Shown: positions 48,171 to 61,200 of the stretch, piece after piece
Layout: each line of letters opens with the position of its first letter
How positions within the stretch are numbered: position 1 is the stretch's first letter
NCBI GenBank assembly: GCA_006937955.1
Contig: SSNP01000025.1
Span: 255,761-319,760, forward strand
Source of the DNA: Pachypanchax playfairii
Taxonomy: Eukaryota > Chordata > Actinopteri > Cyprinodontiformes > Aplocheilidae
DNA length: 64,000 nucleotides
Reading direction: 5' to 3'
Made by a program: the position numbers and the translations under genes
The notes under the pieces: generated by a model
Databases searched by the model: none
Told to the model about the DNA's origin: nothing
Seen by the model: the letters and a program-made list of their open reading frames with translations, nothing else

Positions 48171-51100
48171 TTAAAGAAAACACCAGCTTGCCTGACAAAG
48201 CAAGCCCTTTAAAGAAATCAAGGATAGATCTGTATTTCCGCTGAAGGTTGTGATTAATGTTGATATTTTTTGCTTTCGTAATTGGAGTTGAAAACCATTA
48301 GACCTCTGGATGCAGGGTGGAAGACAGAGGGCTGAAAATTTAACTGCTACAAATTGATCCATGATTGAATCTTAATTACCATTAGCCGAAAAGATTGTGC
48401 AAAGCTGTTTATAGTGTTTTTGGAGCCCAGATAAGTCAGTTAGCTCATCGGCTGAGTGCTTACTGTAGCAAAAGAAACAACCGTAATAGCTTGATTATTA
48501 AATTAGGAAACTCCAACAGAACTGTTGACTGGAATCATTCTGTACTTTATGCTCCACTCTGTAATCGATTATTTATGACTTTTCGGTGAGAAACATCTTT
48601 CTTTGTGACGCACTATAGAGTAGGCAAAATTTTTAAAACGCCTTTAATTTCACTATGCTTCGTTTCCAATGAGCCAGACTTTTTAAATCTTTAATCGTGG
48701 TCTTGATCAGTTGTTTTACAGGCTTTCTGGAAGTCTTTCAAAGTTTTCCTTTAGATGGTGACAGTATAGTGCACAACATTTGTTTTAAAAATAAGAAAGT
48801 GGACCAACGATGTTATTTTTGTTATTTTTTCATAGATTCAGGTAACAAACAAATGGAAAAACAGTGTCTATGTGACAGGCTGCTGTTGATAAGGAGCCTG
48901 ACGATCAAATTTAAGATTTCTTTTATAAGTTGTCTGATATGTCTCAGGCTCATCTCCTGAGTTTAGAAGCCATTTCATGTCTAAATGGTTCAGGGTTCAG
49001 AGTTGGGTCACTTAACAACAATAAATATTTCTCTGAAAATGATCAGGTACTGGACTAAAAATACCCCAAATAAAAGGTAATCTTCAGCAAGCCTGAGATG
49101 TTGATCAAGATTATTACAAGAAGGTCTGACCCATGAACTAGACTATTACACAGTACTGTACACAAATAAGCTCCGTGGGCTTAAGTAAAATATATTATTT
49201 TGTTGTTTAGTGGCATAATTTCATCAGATTAACAGTGTGTCAGGTTCAGCAGCCTCTGTTGTGCCTCCTGCTGTTCTGAGTCTCGTCTGGCAGTGCCATG
49301 TTGTGCTGTGTCGGGCTTGGCACTAAAGCACGGGGGTGCAGATGGTCTTACATGTGATGTAGTTGGAGGTCCAGAGCTGTACCCCAGCAGGGACCTTGGC
49401 AACTGACAGGCTTGGCTCAATGTCCTGGATGGGACTCTGACAGCGACAGCTATAGGACGGACCACCCAGGTGTCAGCCAGACAGAGTCTCTATCTTTCTT
49501 CCAGCCCCCTCAGCCAGATGTTTCATCACTGCAGCTGTTTCACTGCCACCATAACAGACAGAAACCCAGTACACATGAGGCTCAAAGTGTTTCAAGCAGA
49601 TTTCTTTATAGTACAATATCTTGATTTCTAAGTTTTACTGAAGTTTTTCTGCTGTTTGCACATTTTTGTACCTGCTTGTAACAGACACTCTGAAGTGCAC
49701 CAGACAGATTCGTACTGACAACTTCAGCTTTAAAGCTGAAACTCCTTTTAAGATACTGATGATCTGAGTAGTTGTACTATATAAGCTTTGTAGTGGATCT
49801 ACACAAGCATGTGCCAGCACATTGGAGAGATGGATTTGATGGACTAAGACAGGTTGAAGCCAAACTGCAACAGTGCAGGTTTTTTTTCTTGCGTTATTCA
49901 CACTGTTGTTGCTGGAGAGGTTATCAGTATCACTGTCACTCTTAACCAACTCTCGTCAGGTTTTAGCACTGAGAGATTCATCAAAACTTCGAAGATCAGC
50001 TCACACTGTTATTGATGATATAAAAAAAAGGAAGACAGGGGAAAGTGACAGGAGCTGGAAAAGGCATTTATTTCAAGCAGCCTTTGCCTCTCTGCTGGCT
50101 GGGCACTCCACCGTTAGTCAGCACTCCCACCGCTTTGCCAGCTCAGCTTTTATTCTGTGCCCTGGAAATTGAGTTTTGCTGGCCCTGTAATGTACTCAAA
50201 ACTACATCTGCAACTGACTGATAAATCTACGCTTTGTTGCGCCTGACGGATGGCCGTGAAAATTAAAGTTCACCACACTATATTGCTGTGTCAGGATGAA
50301 GGTCATTTTGGATTTCTCGGCTTCTTCTCTCAGGGTGACGCCATAATGACCATTCTGTCTCAGAAACCAGATGTGAACCTTGAGCGTGTTTTAAGTCCAC
50401 TCTGCTGATTGAGTTGACATTTTTAGATTGTTTTGTTCCACCTCTGTATCTCCTGCTGTTTAAGCAGACAGGCCTTCTTCTGATGTGTTAGTTTATTTGC
50501 AACAGGATAATATCTTTAAATCCACAAAGTCCTGTTTGTTTGTGTTACATTCATCAGCATATTGTTTGGGTTTTCAGTCAACTTGATAAATACCACAAGA
50601 TATTTTTGATTGCTGAAACACAGTCAGAATCAGACACTCTGGAGACACATTTCAGACAGTCAACAAGGCCTAGACCAGGAAACCTTCACAGAAATGCCAC
50701 AAGACCTTCCCCTCCACATCTCTTTCCTCTTGTTCCACACTCAGTTCTCCTATAGTTATTCAGCGAATTGTAGTTCCTCTCTTTCTATTTGCCGACCATG
50801 TTACTGCGCTCCACATTGTGCTGCCTCTGGGGATCTTGGGCAGGCAGGAGTAGCGGCCCCGGTCAGGTCCAGAGAGAGCCGATAACCTTTTGCTGTTGCT
50901 TTAGCACACTGTGTAAAGAACAATCAGTGCTTATCAGCTTCGACTTTAGATGAATGCTAATCCAACATTGTGCAGTCAGCCTGCAGTAGGAGAATGAGAA
51001 CATCACCAGCTCACACTGTGACAACCGGATGACTGCTGCTAACAAATAACTTAAAAAAGACTCAGAGGAAGGATTTACGTTGTCAAACTGTTCTGTAATC

Positions 51101-51949
51101 CTCCACCTATAATCTATGTTTTATAAATGTTCTGAAAATATTTTTCAGGTTTATCCTCCAGATGTTGAATAAAGTGTTAAAACTGCATAAGATATGGAAA
51201 TAAATCTATTCCGAAGTAAATGAATCTAAAATAATGAGTTCAGTATGTATTTTTACTGGATGTACCTTAGTTTCAAACTTGGACACAATTCTAGGTTGAT
51301 AAAAAACACTAACAAGATGTCTTATTGAATCCAGAGATCTTTTACATGAGTGTTTACAGGTGAGGAGGGTGCAGCTGTAAATGTAAACAGAGTTGCTTGA
51401 AGCTCCCTGAAGTCTCATAAATGTGTTTAAATAGGACTTCAGCCAGCTGGGGCTAAAAAATAAAAGTCTAGAAATAATATATATATATGGGGTGCAGAGT
51501 TAGAAAAAAGTGGCTAGACATGTGCAACACATTTCTGACTGAGAATATTATCATTGGTCATTACTACAAAATGTCTGTCTGATCAGTTAGAAGTGACTAA
51601 GAGTGGCATCATGTGGGGAAGACTAAACAAAACACAGATTTAGGTTTCCAGTGTTTTGTTTGACTGTTTTTAGGGTCGGTGCTAAATCAGTAAATCACTA
51701 TGTTTGAGAGCACAGATAAGTTATTTTGGCAGGAAGCTTCAACCGATGAGGTCAGATAAACCCTAAACTTCAGAGTTTAAATTCGGATCTGATTCGATGT
51801 AAACTATTAATTGTTCAGTGGGTTTAATATGTCTAGTTTTTTTACACAGTGGTTGATTAGCGATCGTTGCTCGTGCAGGCGCATACTGTGTGAATGAAAG
51901 ATAGGCATGTGAGTAAAAACATGTTTTCTGGGGGTCTTTATTTATCAGC

Positions 51950-51989
51950 TATCAGCTGACCCAATTTTTAGAAATTGGGTCAGCTGATA
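51950..51989. repeat. perfect 18-bp inverted repeat (hairpin)
   Basis: The arms TATCAGCTGACCCAATTT and AAATTGGGTCAGCTGATA are perfect reverse complements separated by a TTAG loop. It lies in tafa5 intron 2. TCAGCTGACC recurs at 52018. There is no U-run or pyrimidine run to suggest a terminator, and the stem is shorter than a typical pre-miRNA. Confidence 0.9.
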
Positions 51990-52786
51990 ATTGAGTTGCC
52001 TGTTGAGAAAGCCCTAATCAGCTGACCTCCAGTCTTTGCTGTAGCTTTAAAAACAACCTAGAATTAAAAATGTGATAAGTAGAGAAACACAAAGATAGAT
52101 ACTGTAAATGACATGTTTGTGTTTAATTCTGAATATTTAAGCTGGGCTTCAGAAATAAAAGATTAACTGGAAAAAATATTTCTCAAGAGTTTATCAATAT
52201 CATTTAAAATGTATGTGGTATACGAACACCCCTCCCTCTGGAAAAAAAGAAAAAACCTCACTAAAACTTTGTTATTGATTGTAAAAGTGCAAGTTTTCAG
52301 TTCTTAGTGTGTGTATTTGGAATCTTGCACTCTGGTTACAACCTTCAGAAGAACTGTTAACCTTGAAGTACTTAACAATGTTGCAATATAAAATGTTTAT
52401 TTTTGTCTAGATTTCCCCTTAAAGAAATAACAAGTTGGAGGGGTAATTATTTTCACAAAATGTCAAAAGGAAAAAAAGGAAAAGTCTTCTTTCTATTTAA
52501 ATGCTACGAAAGCTAGCATTAGCAACAGAGTAATTTATGGTGTGCCATCTGGTCTGTAAAGGTTAATACCACAGGCAATTCAGACAAGCAAGTTCAACAA
52601 GAACATTATTAAAATACTGCAGGATTTGAGACACATCTGCTTCTGAGGAAACTCTTCAGTCTGCTGAGTTCAGAAAAGGACAATGCAGTCTGTTCCAGAA
52701 AAAGTTGACATTTGGAAGTCTCTCTTTGGCTTTGTCAATCTGTCTAACTCGTCTATTTGCCCTCTTTGTCTTTTCACCCCCCTCAG

Positions 52787-52914
52787 CGCGAATTGTGCGG
52801 AGCCGTCAGTGGTGTGAGATGGCTCCCTGCCTGGAGGGGGAGGTCTGCAGCCTCCTGTTCAACAGATCTGGCTGGACCTGCACCAGAGGCAGTGGTCGCA
52901 TCAAGACCATCACG
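52787..52914 (+). CDS. tafa5: tafa5 coding exon 3 (second half of cysteine domain)
   Basis: The acceptor follows a pyrimidine-rich tract ending CCCCCCTCAG, and the donor is ATCACG|GTAATT (phase 0). Codon 83 is split across intron 2 as T|CG, giving Ser where human has Ala. The exon encodes residues 83-125: SRIVRSRQWCEMAPCLEGE, then VCSLLFNRSGWTCT, then RGSGRIKTIT. Four cysteines (92, 97, 103, 114) have spacing C-X11-C-X4-C-X5-C-X10-C, the TAFA pattern. Asn108-Arg-Ser is an N-glycosylation sequon also present in human TAFA5. The human protein ends KTTTVS, so Val-Ser-stop should come from one more small exon. Reading through the donor would instead add VIYTT and a stop at 52932; I think this is intronic. 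Intron 2 is 10,536 bp. Confidence 0.96.
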
Positions 52915-53629
52915 GTAATTTACACGACGTGACATTAATACACGCCATATGCACTTACAGCTTCACACCTTCAGTTTCAGCATGAGTGACCTCTGTGAGC
53001 AGAGGTCATGTGTCACACGAGGCCTCAGACCCGAGATACAGGGAGCAAGTTTTAGTCAAACAACAACCAAAACTCAGAAAACTAATACTGCACTGCATTC
53101 TAACATGTTGTTGTTCAGTGAAGTTACAAAATTATTTATATAGTTGCAGTGATGCTCTCGTGATGTTTGGGTTATATTGATGCAGACAGAGGAAAAGCAA
53201 CTCAACAAATAATGTTTTTATTTTAAAATCAATATTAACTTTTGCATCGTCGTATTTTTACTACTGAAAATTGGCAGGGTAATTAATCTGGATGTCTGAT
53301 AAACTCTTACTTGATTCTTGATCCTGTATTTACTCTTTTAATTTTCCTAATAGAATTAGTTTTTGTGATTCATAAAATGCTGTTCAGAGTTTTAGATCCT
53401 GTGTAAGAGCGTGGGTAAGAATCCAGACACACACAGGCAGACCAAATCCTTTTAATCATTGTTAAAACCATTTAAAAGGAGCAGGAAGAATCAGAATTGC
53501 ATGATTATGACATATCAAGAGTTTTTAATTTACCATCTACACAAACTGTTATTCTTTACAGTATTTCACCCAGTGGTTGAGTTTAGAAAAGTAGTGTTTA
53601 TCAACCATTTTAATTCATAAACTTTAATT

Positions 53630-53672
53630 CAATTTAAAGATACTTCATTAGTCTCCAAAGGGAAATTAGATG
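53630..53672 (+). repeat. retroposon 3'-tail fragment
   Basis: AAAGATACTTCATTAGTCTC followed by CAAAGGGAAATTAG resembles a 3'-end motif common to several fish LINE/SINE families (a variant of GATACTTTATTGATCCC). Only this short part is recognisable. Confidence 0.4.
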
Positions 53673-55412
53673 TTATAATAACTAATTTTCAAGTTATTAG
53701 GAGAGTTATTGTAAGTGGTTGTAGTGGTCATATGTCAGCACTTTAGATTCATTTTAAACCCTCACAGTCTATAATTTACATCTAATATACTGAGAACCTG
53801 CACTATACGTAAAAATCTTAAATATGAATACTTCTTTTGCAGTTTAGAACTTTGCATCAGACTTGATGTTTAAAGTATCATGTGTTGATCACCTTTGTTA
53901 AAAATCTACATCTAAATTTGTTTGAAAATTGTTGCAACCCTGTAGAAGATCTGGGTCTGTGTGTTCATAGTCTGCCTGTTACATCACTGTTCCAGGACTG
54001 ATCACCATGGAAATAAATGGCAGAAATGGTTGTTACATAAGACAGACTGTGTATCTTCTACAGTGTGTTTATTTATTTATTTGGTTTTGAACATTCTGAT
54101 CCAGCAGGGTACTGATGTTGATTATGACCCTGTATATAAAAACTGATGCAACCGAGTAGGTTTAATTTGGGTTTTAGTGCACACCAATCTTGAAGTGACA
54201 GCATGTTTGTCATTGTGCTGTAGACTTTTTTTTTCTTTGCGTGTCATTAAAGCGTTTCATGTGGTTTCTGGTGTATCAGTTTTGCCAAGCCTAAGTTTTC
54301 ATTCTGTGTCATTATGTGATTATACAGTAGAATCAGCTGCAGTTCATGGAGAATCCCATAAATAAGCATTAAATATGAACAGCTGATGGAAAACATCTGC
54401 TGTGACATGATGTATTTACATGCTGCCATGAATGCAACATGCTTGACAATTTTAGGCATTTCTTAATATTTAACGCACTTGACTGAATCTGACTGAAGTG
54501 GGATTTAACTCCTTTTTTTTTCTCGCAGGCAAATAAAAAACAGTAAAAAGATATAATTAAAAGATTGATCCAGAAAGAAGTTATATATGACCTCATGCTG
54601 ACTTGTTAGAGATGTAAAAGAACAAACATATTAAATTTTTAAAACCCACAATATGGTGTCATCTGTTCCTCTGTAGGCTGAATAAATGCATCAAATGCCT
54701 GATGGCTGCCAGCGCTGCAGCACTGATTGAGCAATAATGTTTTTCTGTATGATTCAGCAGTACAGAAAAGCAACTGTAACTTTCCAGTTTTCTTTTACAT
54801 TAATATATGTTTTTAGAGAAAAGACGAATCATTACAAATATAAAGATTGGGGGGAAAAAAAAAAAGAAATATAATCACCAGGCTCTCTTGCTTGCCTAGC
54901 AAGTGGCTGTCGCCATGGCTACAGGTCTCTGTGTCACTGTGTGGTTCTCATTTTACCACTTGGCTGTTTCACACTAGACAACTCTAGGCTCAGTCGACAC
55001 TTATCTTTTCTATCTATACCATATGGGCTCGTTATCTCAACAGATGATTTATCGACAGATTATTTTTGACATGGGTCTTATAGATCATCTATGTTTTTCT
55101 TCAGAAGTTCCACCCAAGTGGTAAAGTAATCCTCGAATACTTTTTAGATTAGGATTCTTTAAAACCATTTTAGAAACATTAATCGTTTTTCACGTGTCAT
55201 GTTTATTTTTTCAGCCATACATAAAAAGTTCAATGCCTTATTTCTTATGCTTAGAATAAAAAACACTTCTACGTAAAACATTTTAAAATGCCTGTTCTAA
55301 TGTATGTGAATAATTTAGAAAAAGTACAGGATAATGAATGTGTGAATACTTTTTACCAATAATTACTCCCTATTAAAAATGTTAAACTCACTTCAAGACT
55401 ATCACCAGTAGT

Positions 55413-55607
55413 CCTGAAGTGAGGGCGGGAGGTAATCCTGAGCAGGTCACCTACGGCCACATAGAGAGAAACAACTATTTAAACACACACCTAAGGTCAA
55501 TTTAGAAGCCCCTAATCAGCCAAACATGTATGTTTTTGGTCTATGGGACCGTGGAGAAAGACCCTCAGCAGGGACCAAATCCAGGACCTTCTTACTGCAC
55601 CAAAGCA
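55413..55607 (-). mobile_element. SINE family 1 copy, minus orientation
   Basis: The plus strand reads GAGGGCGGGAGGTAATCCTG, CAGGTCACCTACGGCCACAT and ACCTAAGGTCAATTTAGAAG, then TCCAGGACCTTCTTACTGCA at the head end. It is diverged and lacks clear target duplications. Confidence 0.65.
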
Positions 55608-55752
55608 GGAAGAAGATGTAAAATATTAATTTAATTTGGTTTATTTACTTCATGATAATTCACATTGAAAGTCATCTAAAAGCCTTAAACAAAAGCAACA
55701 AGTCCAGTTCACATCAACAGGTCCTGATTCAAAGCCAGAGTCAGTTTAATCA

Positions 55753-56100
55753 GGGCTGCACAGTAGAGCAGTGGGTTGTACTGTTGCCTTGCAGCAACAA
55801 GGTCCTGGGTTTAAAACCAGACAGGTTCTTTCTGCATGGAGTTCATGTGTTCTTCCTGTGCATGCGTGGGTATTTGTCAGGAACTCTAGCCTCCTCCCAC
55901 AGACCAAAAATATGCATGAGAGTAATAGACAATTCTAAATTGGCCCTATAGGTGTGAGTGTGTATGATTGTTCATTTCTATCTTTGGCCCTGTGATGGAC
56001 CAGCGACCTGTCCAGGTGTGACCCCACCTCTCACCCAATTACAGCTGGAAATAGACACCAGCTCTTTGTGACCCTGAGTAGAACCAAGCAGGTACAGGAA
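55753..56100 (+). mobile_element. near full-length SINE family 1
   Basis: The head is GGGCTGCACAGTAGAGCAGT, followed by TTGCCTTGCAGCAACAAGG and a degenerate B box (GGGTTTAAAACC). The full body and tail continue to GAACCAAGCAGGTACAGG. With the minus copy at 55413 it forms an inverted pair separated by about 145 bp. No clear target duplication was found. Confidence 0.8.
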
Positions 56101-58273
56101 TGACTGAATATTATTAGTTTCAGTGGATTATAAATTGTTAATTAGTAAAAAGTATTCTGTCTGATGAAACCAGCAGATTCATTTCAACACAATCCTCCAT
56201 CCTGAGCAGCATGAAGCCCTCAGGATCAGTATTATAGTTTAGAATATCTTGGTGTTTCAGATAAACTTTGAAAATTACAATCATACAATAAAATCATAGA
56301 TGTTATTTGAGAGTGATTTTCATGAAAGTCTGTTGAGTTTAGGCACATAGCTGCTCTTCCTGAGTCATAGTTACAGTTTCTACATATAAATGTCTGTTAC
56401 TCACATTAAAGTGAATTCATTGAAATGTAAAAAGCACTAACATTGTAAATGTTTAATAGTGTGAACATTTTACAAAGAATGCTGACAAGTTATTTCAAGT
56501 CTTTTCACGTTGCAAACAAAATCAATGAGGCCCAAATGATGAACAAATAAGATAAAGAAACTAATTTAGTTTTAAAATCAAAATTATACTTGTTGAATTT
56601 AAAAGCTGATTAATGAAGCGGGCAATTTTCAGTTTTGTATCGGCTGAAAATAGAAAGCATCAAACTAACTAGTTAAATTAAATAACCTGTTATTTTCAGC
56701 TTGTAAATTCTAACCATTCTAACTTTCAACTATAAAAACCCATAAAGTTTGAGTAAAAAGCCGAAATAATATGAAAAAAAATCCATCAAAGAACTTTGTA
56801 ACATTTTTGTGTTTTTTTCCTTTCTACCACTGCCATGAGGTCTGCTTGTGTTTGCAGAAAGATCCATTTTAACAGATTTTAGAATTTTAGATGTTAAATT
56901 GTATGTAGCTTGATGCATACAAGACCTCAACACAACCTGGTAAACGAACCCACAAACAAAATAGTCAAAAAGCTGAAAAGCATTACAGATTTGAGACGAG
57001 CTGCTGCTGAGCACATTTATACGTGTCCAGTATTTATTATAAAAACCCTGAGTTGAAATGTGGCCTATGGCTCAGCCAATTTCACACCAGACAAAACTCC
57101 GGAGACAAGCAGCATGCTGGGTAAAACATAAGTGGCAGTTCAAAGCCAGGCAATGACAGAACTTCAAATATGAGAGCAGCGTAAACTGAGCTGAAAGTGA
57201 CAGCAGAAGGGACCACAATCACTCTGGTTCTCAGACTGAAAAGAGACGAGGGCAACAAACAATCTAGTGAAGCTGAATTTACAAAAGAACAACAAAACAA
57301 AACATGTTGCTTTTTATTCTGTATGAGCGAACACCAGACGTACGACGGACTGAAAATTTAATCAGAAAACTTCCTGCAGTATATCTGGACAATAATACAA
57401 CACCTATCAGAATAAATATGAAATGGAATTTGCGAGCTTTATACGAGCTGTTTCTTTCTTATGGGAACTTCTCTATCAATCTAACATATTTCAATATATT
57501 TTCTGCTTCACTCCCCACGCTATCTCCTTAAGACTGATGATTGTGACAAAGCATCTGACAAACAGATGAGGAGAAACCAAAGAAGCCCATTTTTCTTTCT
57601 GTCTTGACAAATTGAAAACCTGCAAATGAAACAGGAGTAAAAAGTATATTTGCTTATGGAGTGTAACTTCTGTGTACAGTGTGTTTGTTTGGCAGTGGAA
57701 CACGTGTAGTTTGAACATCAGTCATGTTGTGAATGTAGGCTTATATCCAAAGGCAAAGTGGCCCATCTACAATATGTTATCCCAGAGAAAGCAGAGAGAG
57801 GATGTCAGATACTATATGGCAGGAGCACTGTCAGCTCACATGCAGACATGTGTATCAAAGCCTGGAGGAGGGCCAGTGAAACATAAAAGCTTGTCTGATG
57901 CGTGTATCACAGAGAAGATGGTGGCCCAACCAGATCATCCGATTACCAGTGAAGTAAAAAAATATATTTTTACTTTATAGGAGATTTCAAATGATCTAAA
58001 AACTGCTACAAAGATGTAAATCTTTTGGTAAAGACAGTTTCTTTTGAAAGAAAGATACAGAAACAGATTTTAATAGTTGTTCATCATTGTACAAAATTAA
58101 ATAACTTCAACCCTGAATGAGACTGAAAACCAGCAGATCTACAAAAGACAAGCTGCACACCTTGAATATCTGTAAATCTTATGACTGGATTTTTAAACAG
58201 GAATGCAATTATTCCTGTAATGACCTTTAGTTCTGATTTCCTCCAATATCCTTCTGCTGTAATGGAAAAAAGA

Positions 58274-58284
58274 CCCCCCCCCCC
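58274..58284 (+). repeat. poly-C tract
   Basis: Eleven C in a row in AT-rich sequence; nothing else notable around it. Confidence 0.9.
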
Positions 58285-61200
58285 TTTATTGCACATCATT
58301 TTATGCAGGAAATTTGTTAATACATGCATCTGTCAGGACCTTCAGTACAATGATTTGCTATTCAGGAAACAACCTAGTTAATATACATTTTATTTTGAGT
58401 AAAAATATGCTGCTGGTCACAGCAGCAGCTAATAACAGAGAATTCAACATTTTAGACAATCTTTATTTGAACATTGTAACCCACTGAGAATAAAACTACC
58501 TGCAAAATATTCTGCAGTTATTAAATCTAAACGCTGTATATAAAGTGAAAAACAGCTGTTTACACAACCCTCCTTACACACACTGTAAATTATATAAGTG
58601 CACGGTCACATGCATCTTTAAAACTGCAAACAGCACTGCGAGCTGAAAGTGCACTGAAAGACCTTTTGAGAAAAAGCTTTTACCCCCGTTTAGATGAGCT
58701 GTTCAGATAAAGATTTGTTAGAATAAATATGCTACATAAAAGAAATTACATTCTCTGAAAAAAGAGTGCCTGTTAATGCGACCAATCACTATCAGCAGCA
58801 CTCAAGCTTTTGACATCCTTTTATGTAACACTTCAGTCTTTGTAAGATAAAGATAAAACACTACATTAACTGTGGAACTTTACAAGCTAATTAACAGAGA
58901 AATGTATTTAGGTTTGACGTCTCTAGAAACCGAAAGATGTTTCACACCAAAACACTCCAGTGACATGCATTTCTGGATGCTTTATCAAAAAGGAAATAAA
59001 TCCACATCAGAGAAGCAGGAAGGAGCCTCAAAGCGGATTATTTCACTTTAGCGCCACAATGAGAGTATCAAACTTTACTGGCCAGTGGTCAAAATAATTT
59101 GGTTAGGACCAAAAATAATCAGAATTAAACCAATAATGACATTTTAAATGGTGAAAATAAGTTTAACTTTGTACTTTTTAAAAACATTAACATTCAAACC
59201 AGAAGAGTAAAGCTGTAAAAATGAATACAGCTGAGTAATATTGTACTATAAAACAGCATCTAAACTGAGTTATATGCATTATATAAAGATAAGTGCACAG
59301 CAGTGAATAAAACAGTGAAATGTTGAAGAATACAAGGCACCAAGCAAACACTTGAAAATACTGTTGTAATTATTAGTTTCCATTGTGCTATTAATTTTTA
59401 TTTTATCTCATATTCCAGTATATACATAGTTAGATAGACAGATAGACATCACTTACATCTGAAGAGACATCAGCCCAGAGGGGAACAAGTGGGTATATAA
59501 AGAGGATTCATGGATTGAAAACATTCCAAGAGCTGCAGACTTTCTAAATAGTGAACTTCTGGCTGACAAAAAGGAAATGTAACAATACTTTATCTGTATT
59601 CATCAAAAGACTGAAAATGTCAGTGTAATTAATGTAAAGGCTGAGATAATTGTACCTGTTCATTGTACACAAATAAATAAAACATTCTGCTGAATTCAAT
59701 GTTGTGAAAACTGCGACAAAATCTAATAAATTGCTTGTGAACATTACCTAGGTTCAATAAATTAGACATTAATGCAGTCTCAATGTTTTTTGTTTTATCA
59801 TCAATTAATTGTAGTAAAAATTCAAAGGATCATTTAAACTGTTGTTGTAAACGAAATGTTGAGACTCAGTGTTAAACTTTACAGTCTTTATTTTTACTGC
59901 AACAAAATATCCTTTCTAGAATTTTTATAAAAGAATTTTAAAAAAAGATTGAATTCTGGAATCTGTTTCTGATAATCAACATTTCAGTTCAAAAGAATGC
60001 AGTCAGAGTGTAAATCTGGGGAGTGTGTTGCACTGCCTTTGTGAAGCGAGCTCATTAAGAGTGTGTGTCTGCTCTCTCGAGCTGTCAGCGCAGCGGTGAC
60101 CATGGCGACATGAGTCTTGGCTGTCCGATGGTTTGTTTTGGACACTGAAGTATTTGTGATTGAGGTGCTGCAAAGTGTTGCATAACAACGCCACCAAACT
60201 ACATGAGCTGTTCATGCTGTTTTTGTACTTATTTATAAGACCTGATCATTTTCTCTTTATTATCACTTATAATGATGTGTTGCTCTTAACCCATTTAATC
60301 AAAGTAGTTTTCAACTGGTACATGATATTTTTAACATTTTACAGCTAAACACCTGTACAATTATCCTCCTTTCTGGTAAAGACACATATTTTTATCTTTC
60401 CACATAATATTCAAGATTTTTTTTGTGTCACATGGCTTCCTTTCAAACACTGTGAACTGCTAACTGCCTATGATGCCTTCATGTTTACGGCAACATTGGC
60501 AGGACTACACACATTCCACCCACTTTTGCTCTGGCGGATGCTGGAACAATGAGGACATAGCTGGAGGAGAGCCACCAGAATTAAAATAATAATAAAAAAA
60601 AACAGCTGAAAGAAATGATTCAGGCCTCTCTGACCTACGGGGTCATGCAGTTTCTGTATTTCTGTGTGCGAACTGTACATTTTGCAGTTCTTTTTCATTT
60701 GGCAAAAATAATGCCCTACAACAACAGTTTGGTTTTGCTTCAGGCGACGCAGTAGCTTGCGCTGGCATTTGTTGTGTGGGTGTAGGCGTTTAATTTTCCC
60801 CCCTTCTTCTTTGTCTCTAAGCTCCTGTCAAGTGTTGTCAGCAGGACAAAATTCAGCCCATAGACTTAATATGATCAAATCAAGGTTTCATGTGCTAAAA
60901 TATGTAAGAAAATATTTTTTATTTTGATGCACATTGTTTCAAACTCAGCCTGTATCTTTTCAAAGTCAAACATTTAGTAAAAGTTTGTGTTAGAGCTCAA
61001 TAGTTTGAGAAAATGATGCATTTTCACAACCTGCCGAGGAGGAAAAAAACATCATCTTAAAGTTGTCATTTTTCCATCATGTCCATCCTGTATATATTTA
61101 CAGTTGTGCGGTTGTGTAACCCTGCAACTCACATTCTCCTCCTGTCGAGTGTTTGAAACCTAACTCATAGAACTGCACCCCAACCCTCCTGAACTGCACC

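Larger units (their letters stand above)
42251..52786 (+). other. tafa5 intron 2
   Basis: A 10.5-kb intron bounded by GTAAGT and CCTCAG. It holds a hAT-like MITE (44532-44734), one copy of a dispersed repeat (46049-46192), SINE fragments (46677-46958 plus strand, 48070-48170 minus strand) and an 18-bp perfect inverted repeat (51950-51989). The rest is unremarkable AT-rich sequence with no supported exons. Confidence 0.85.

Noticed and set aside
52915..52932. Read-through of exon 3 into VIYTT-stop as the true C-terminus
   Set aside because: The GTAATT donor at the conserved exon boundary and the family's known small last exon make splicing more likely.
54529..54546. Strong acceptor followed by ANKKQ-stop as the last tafa5 exon
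   Set aside because: The splice signal is good but the encoded tail does not match the Val-Ser ending expected for TAFA5. Left as a candidate only.
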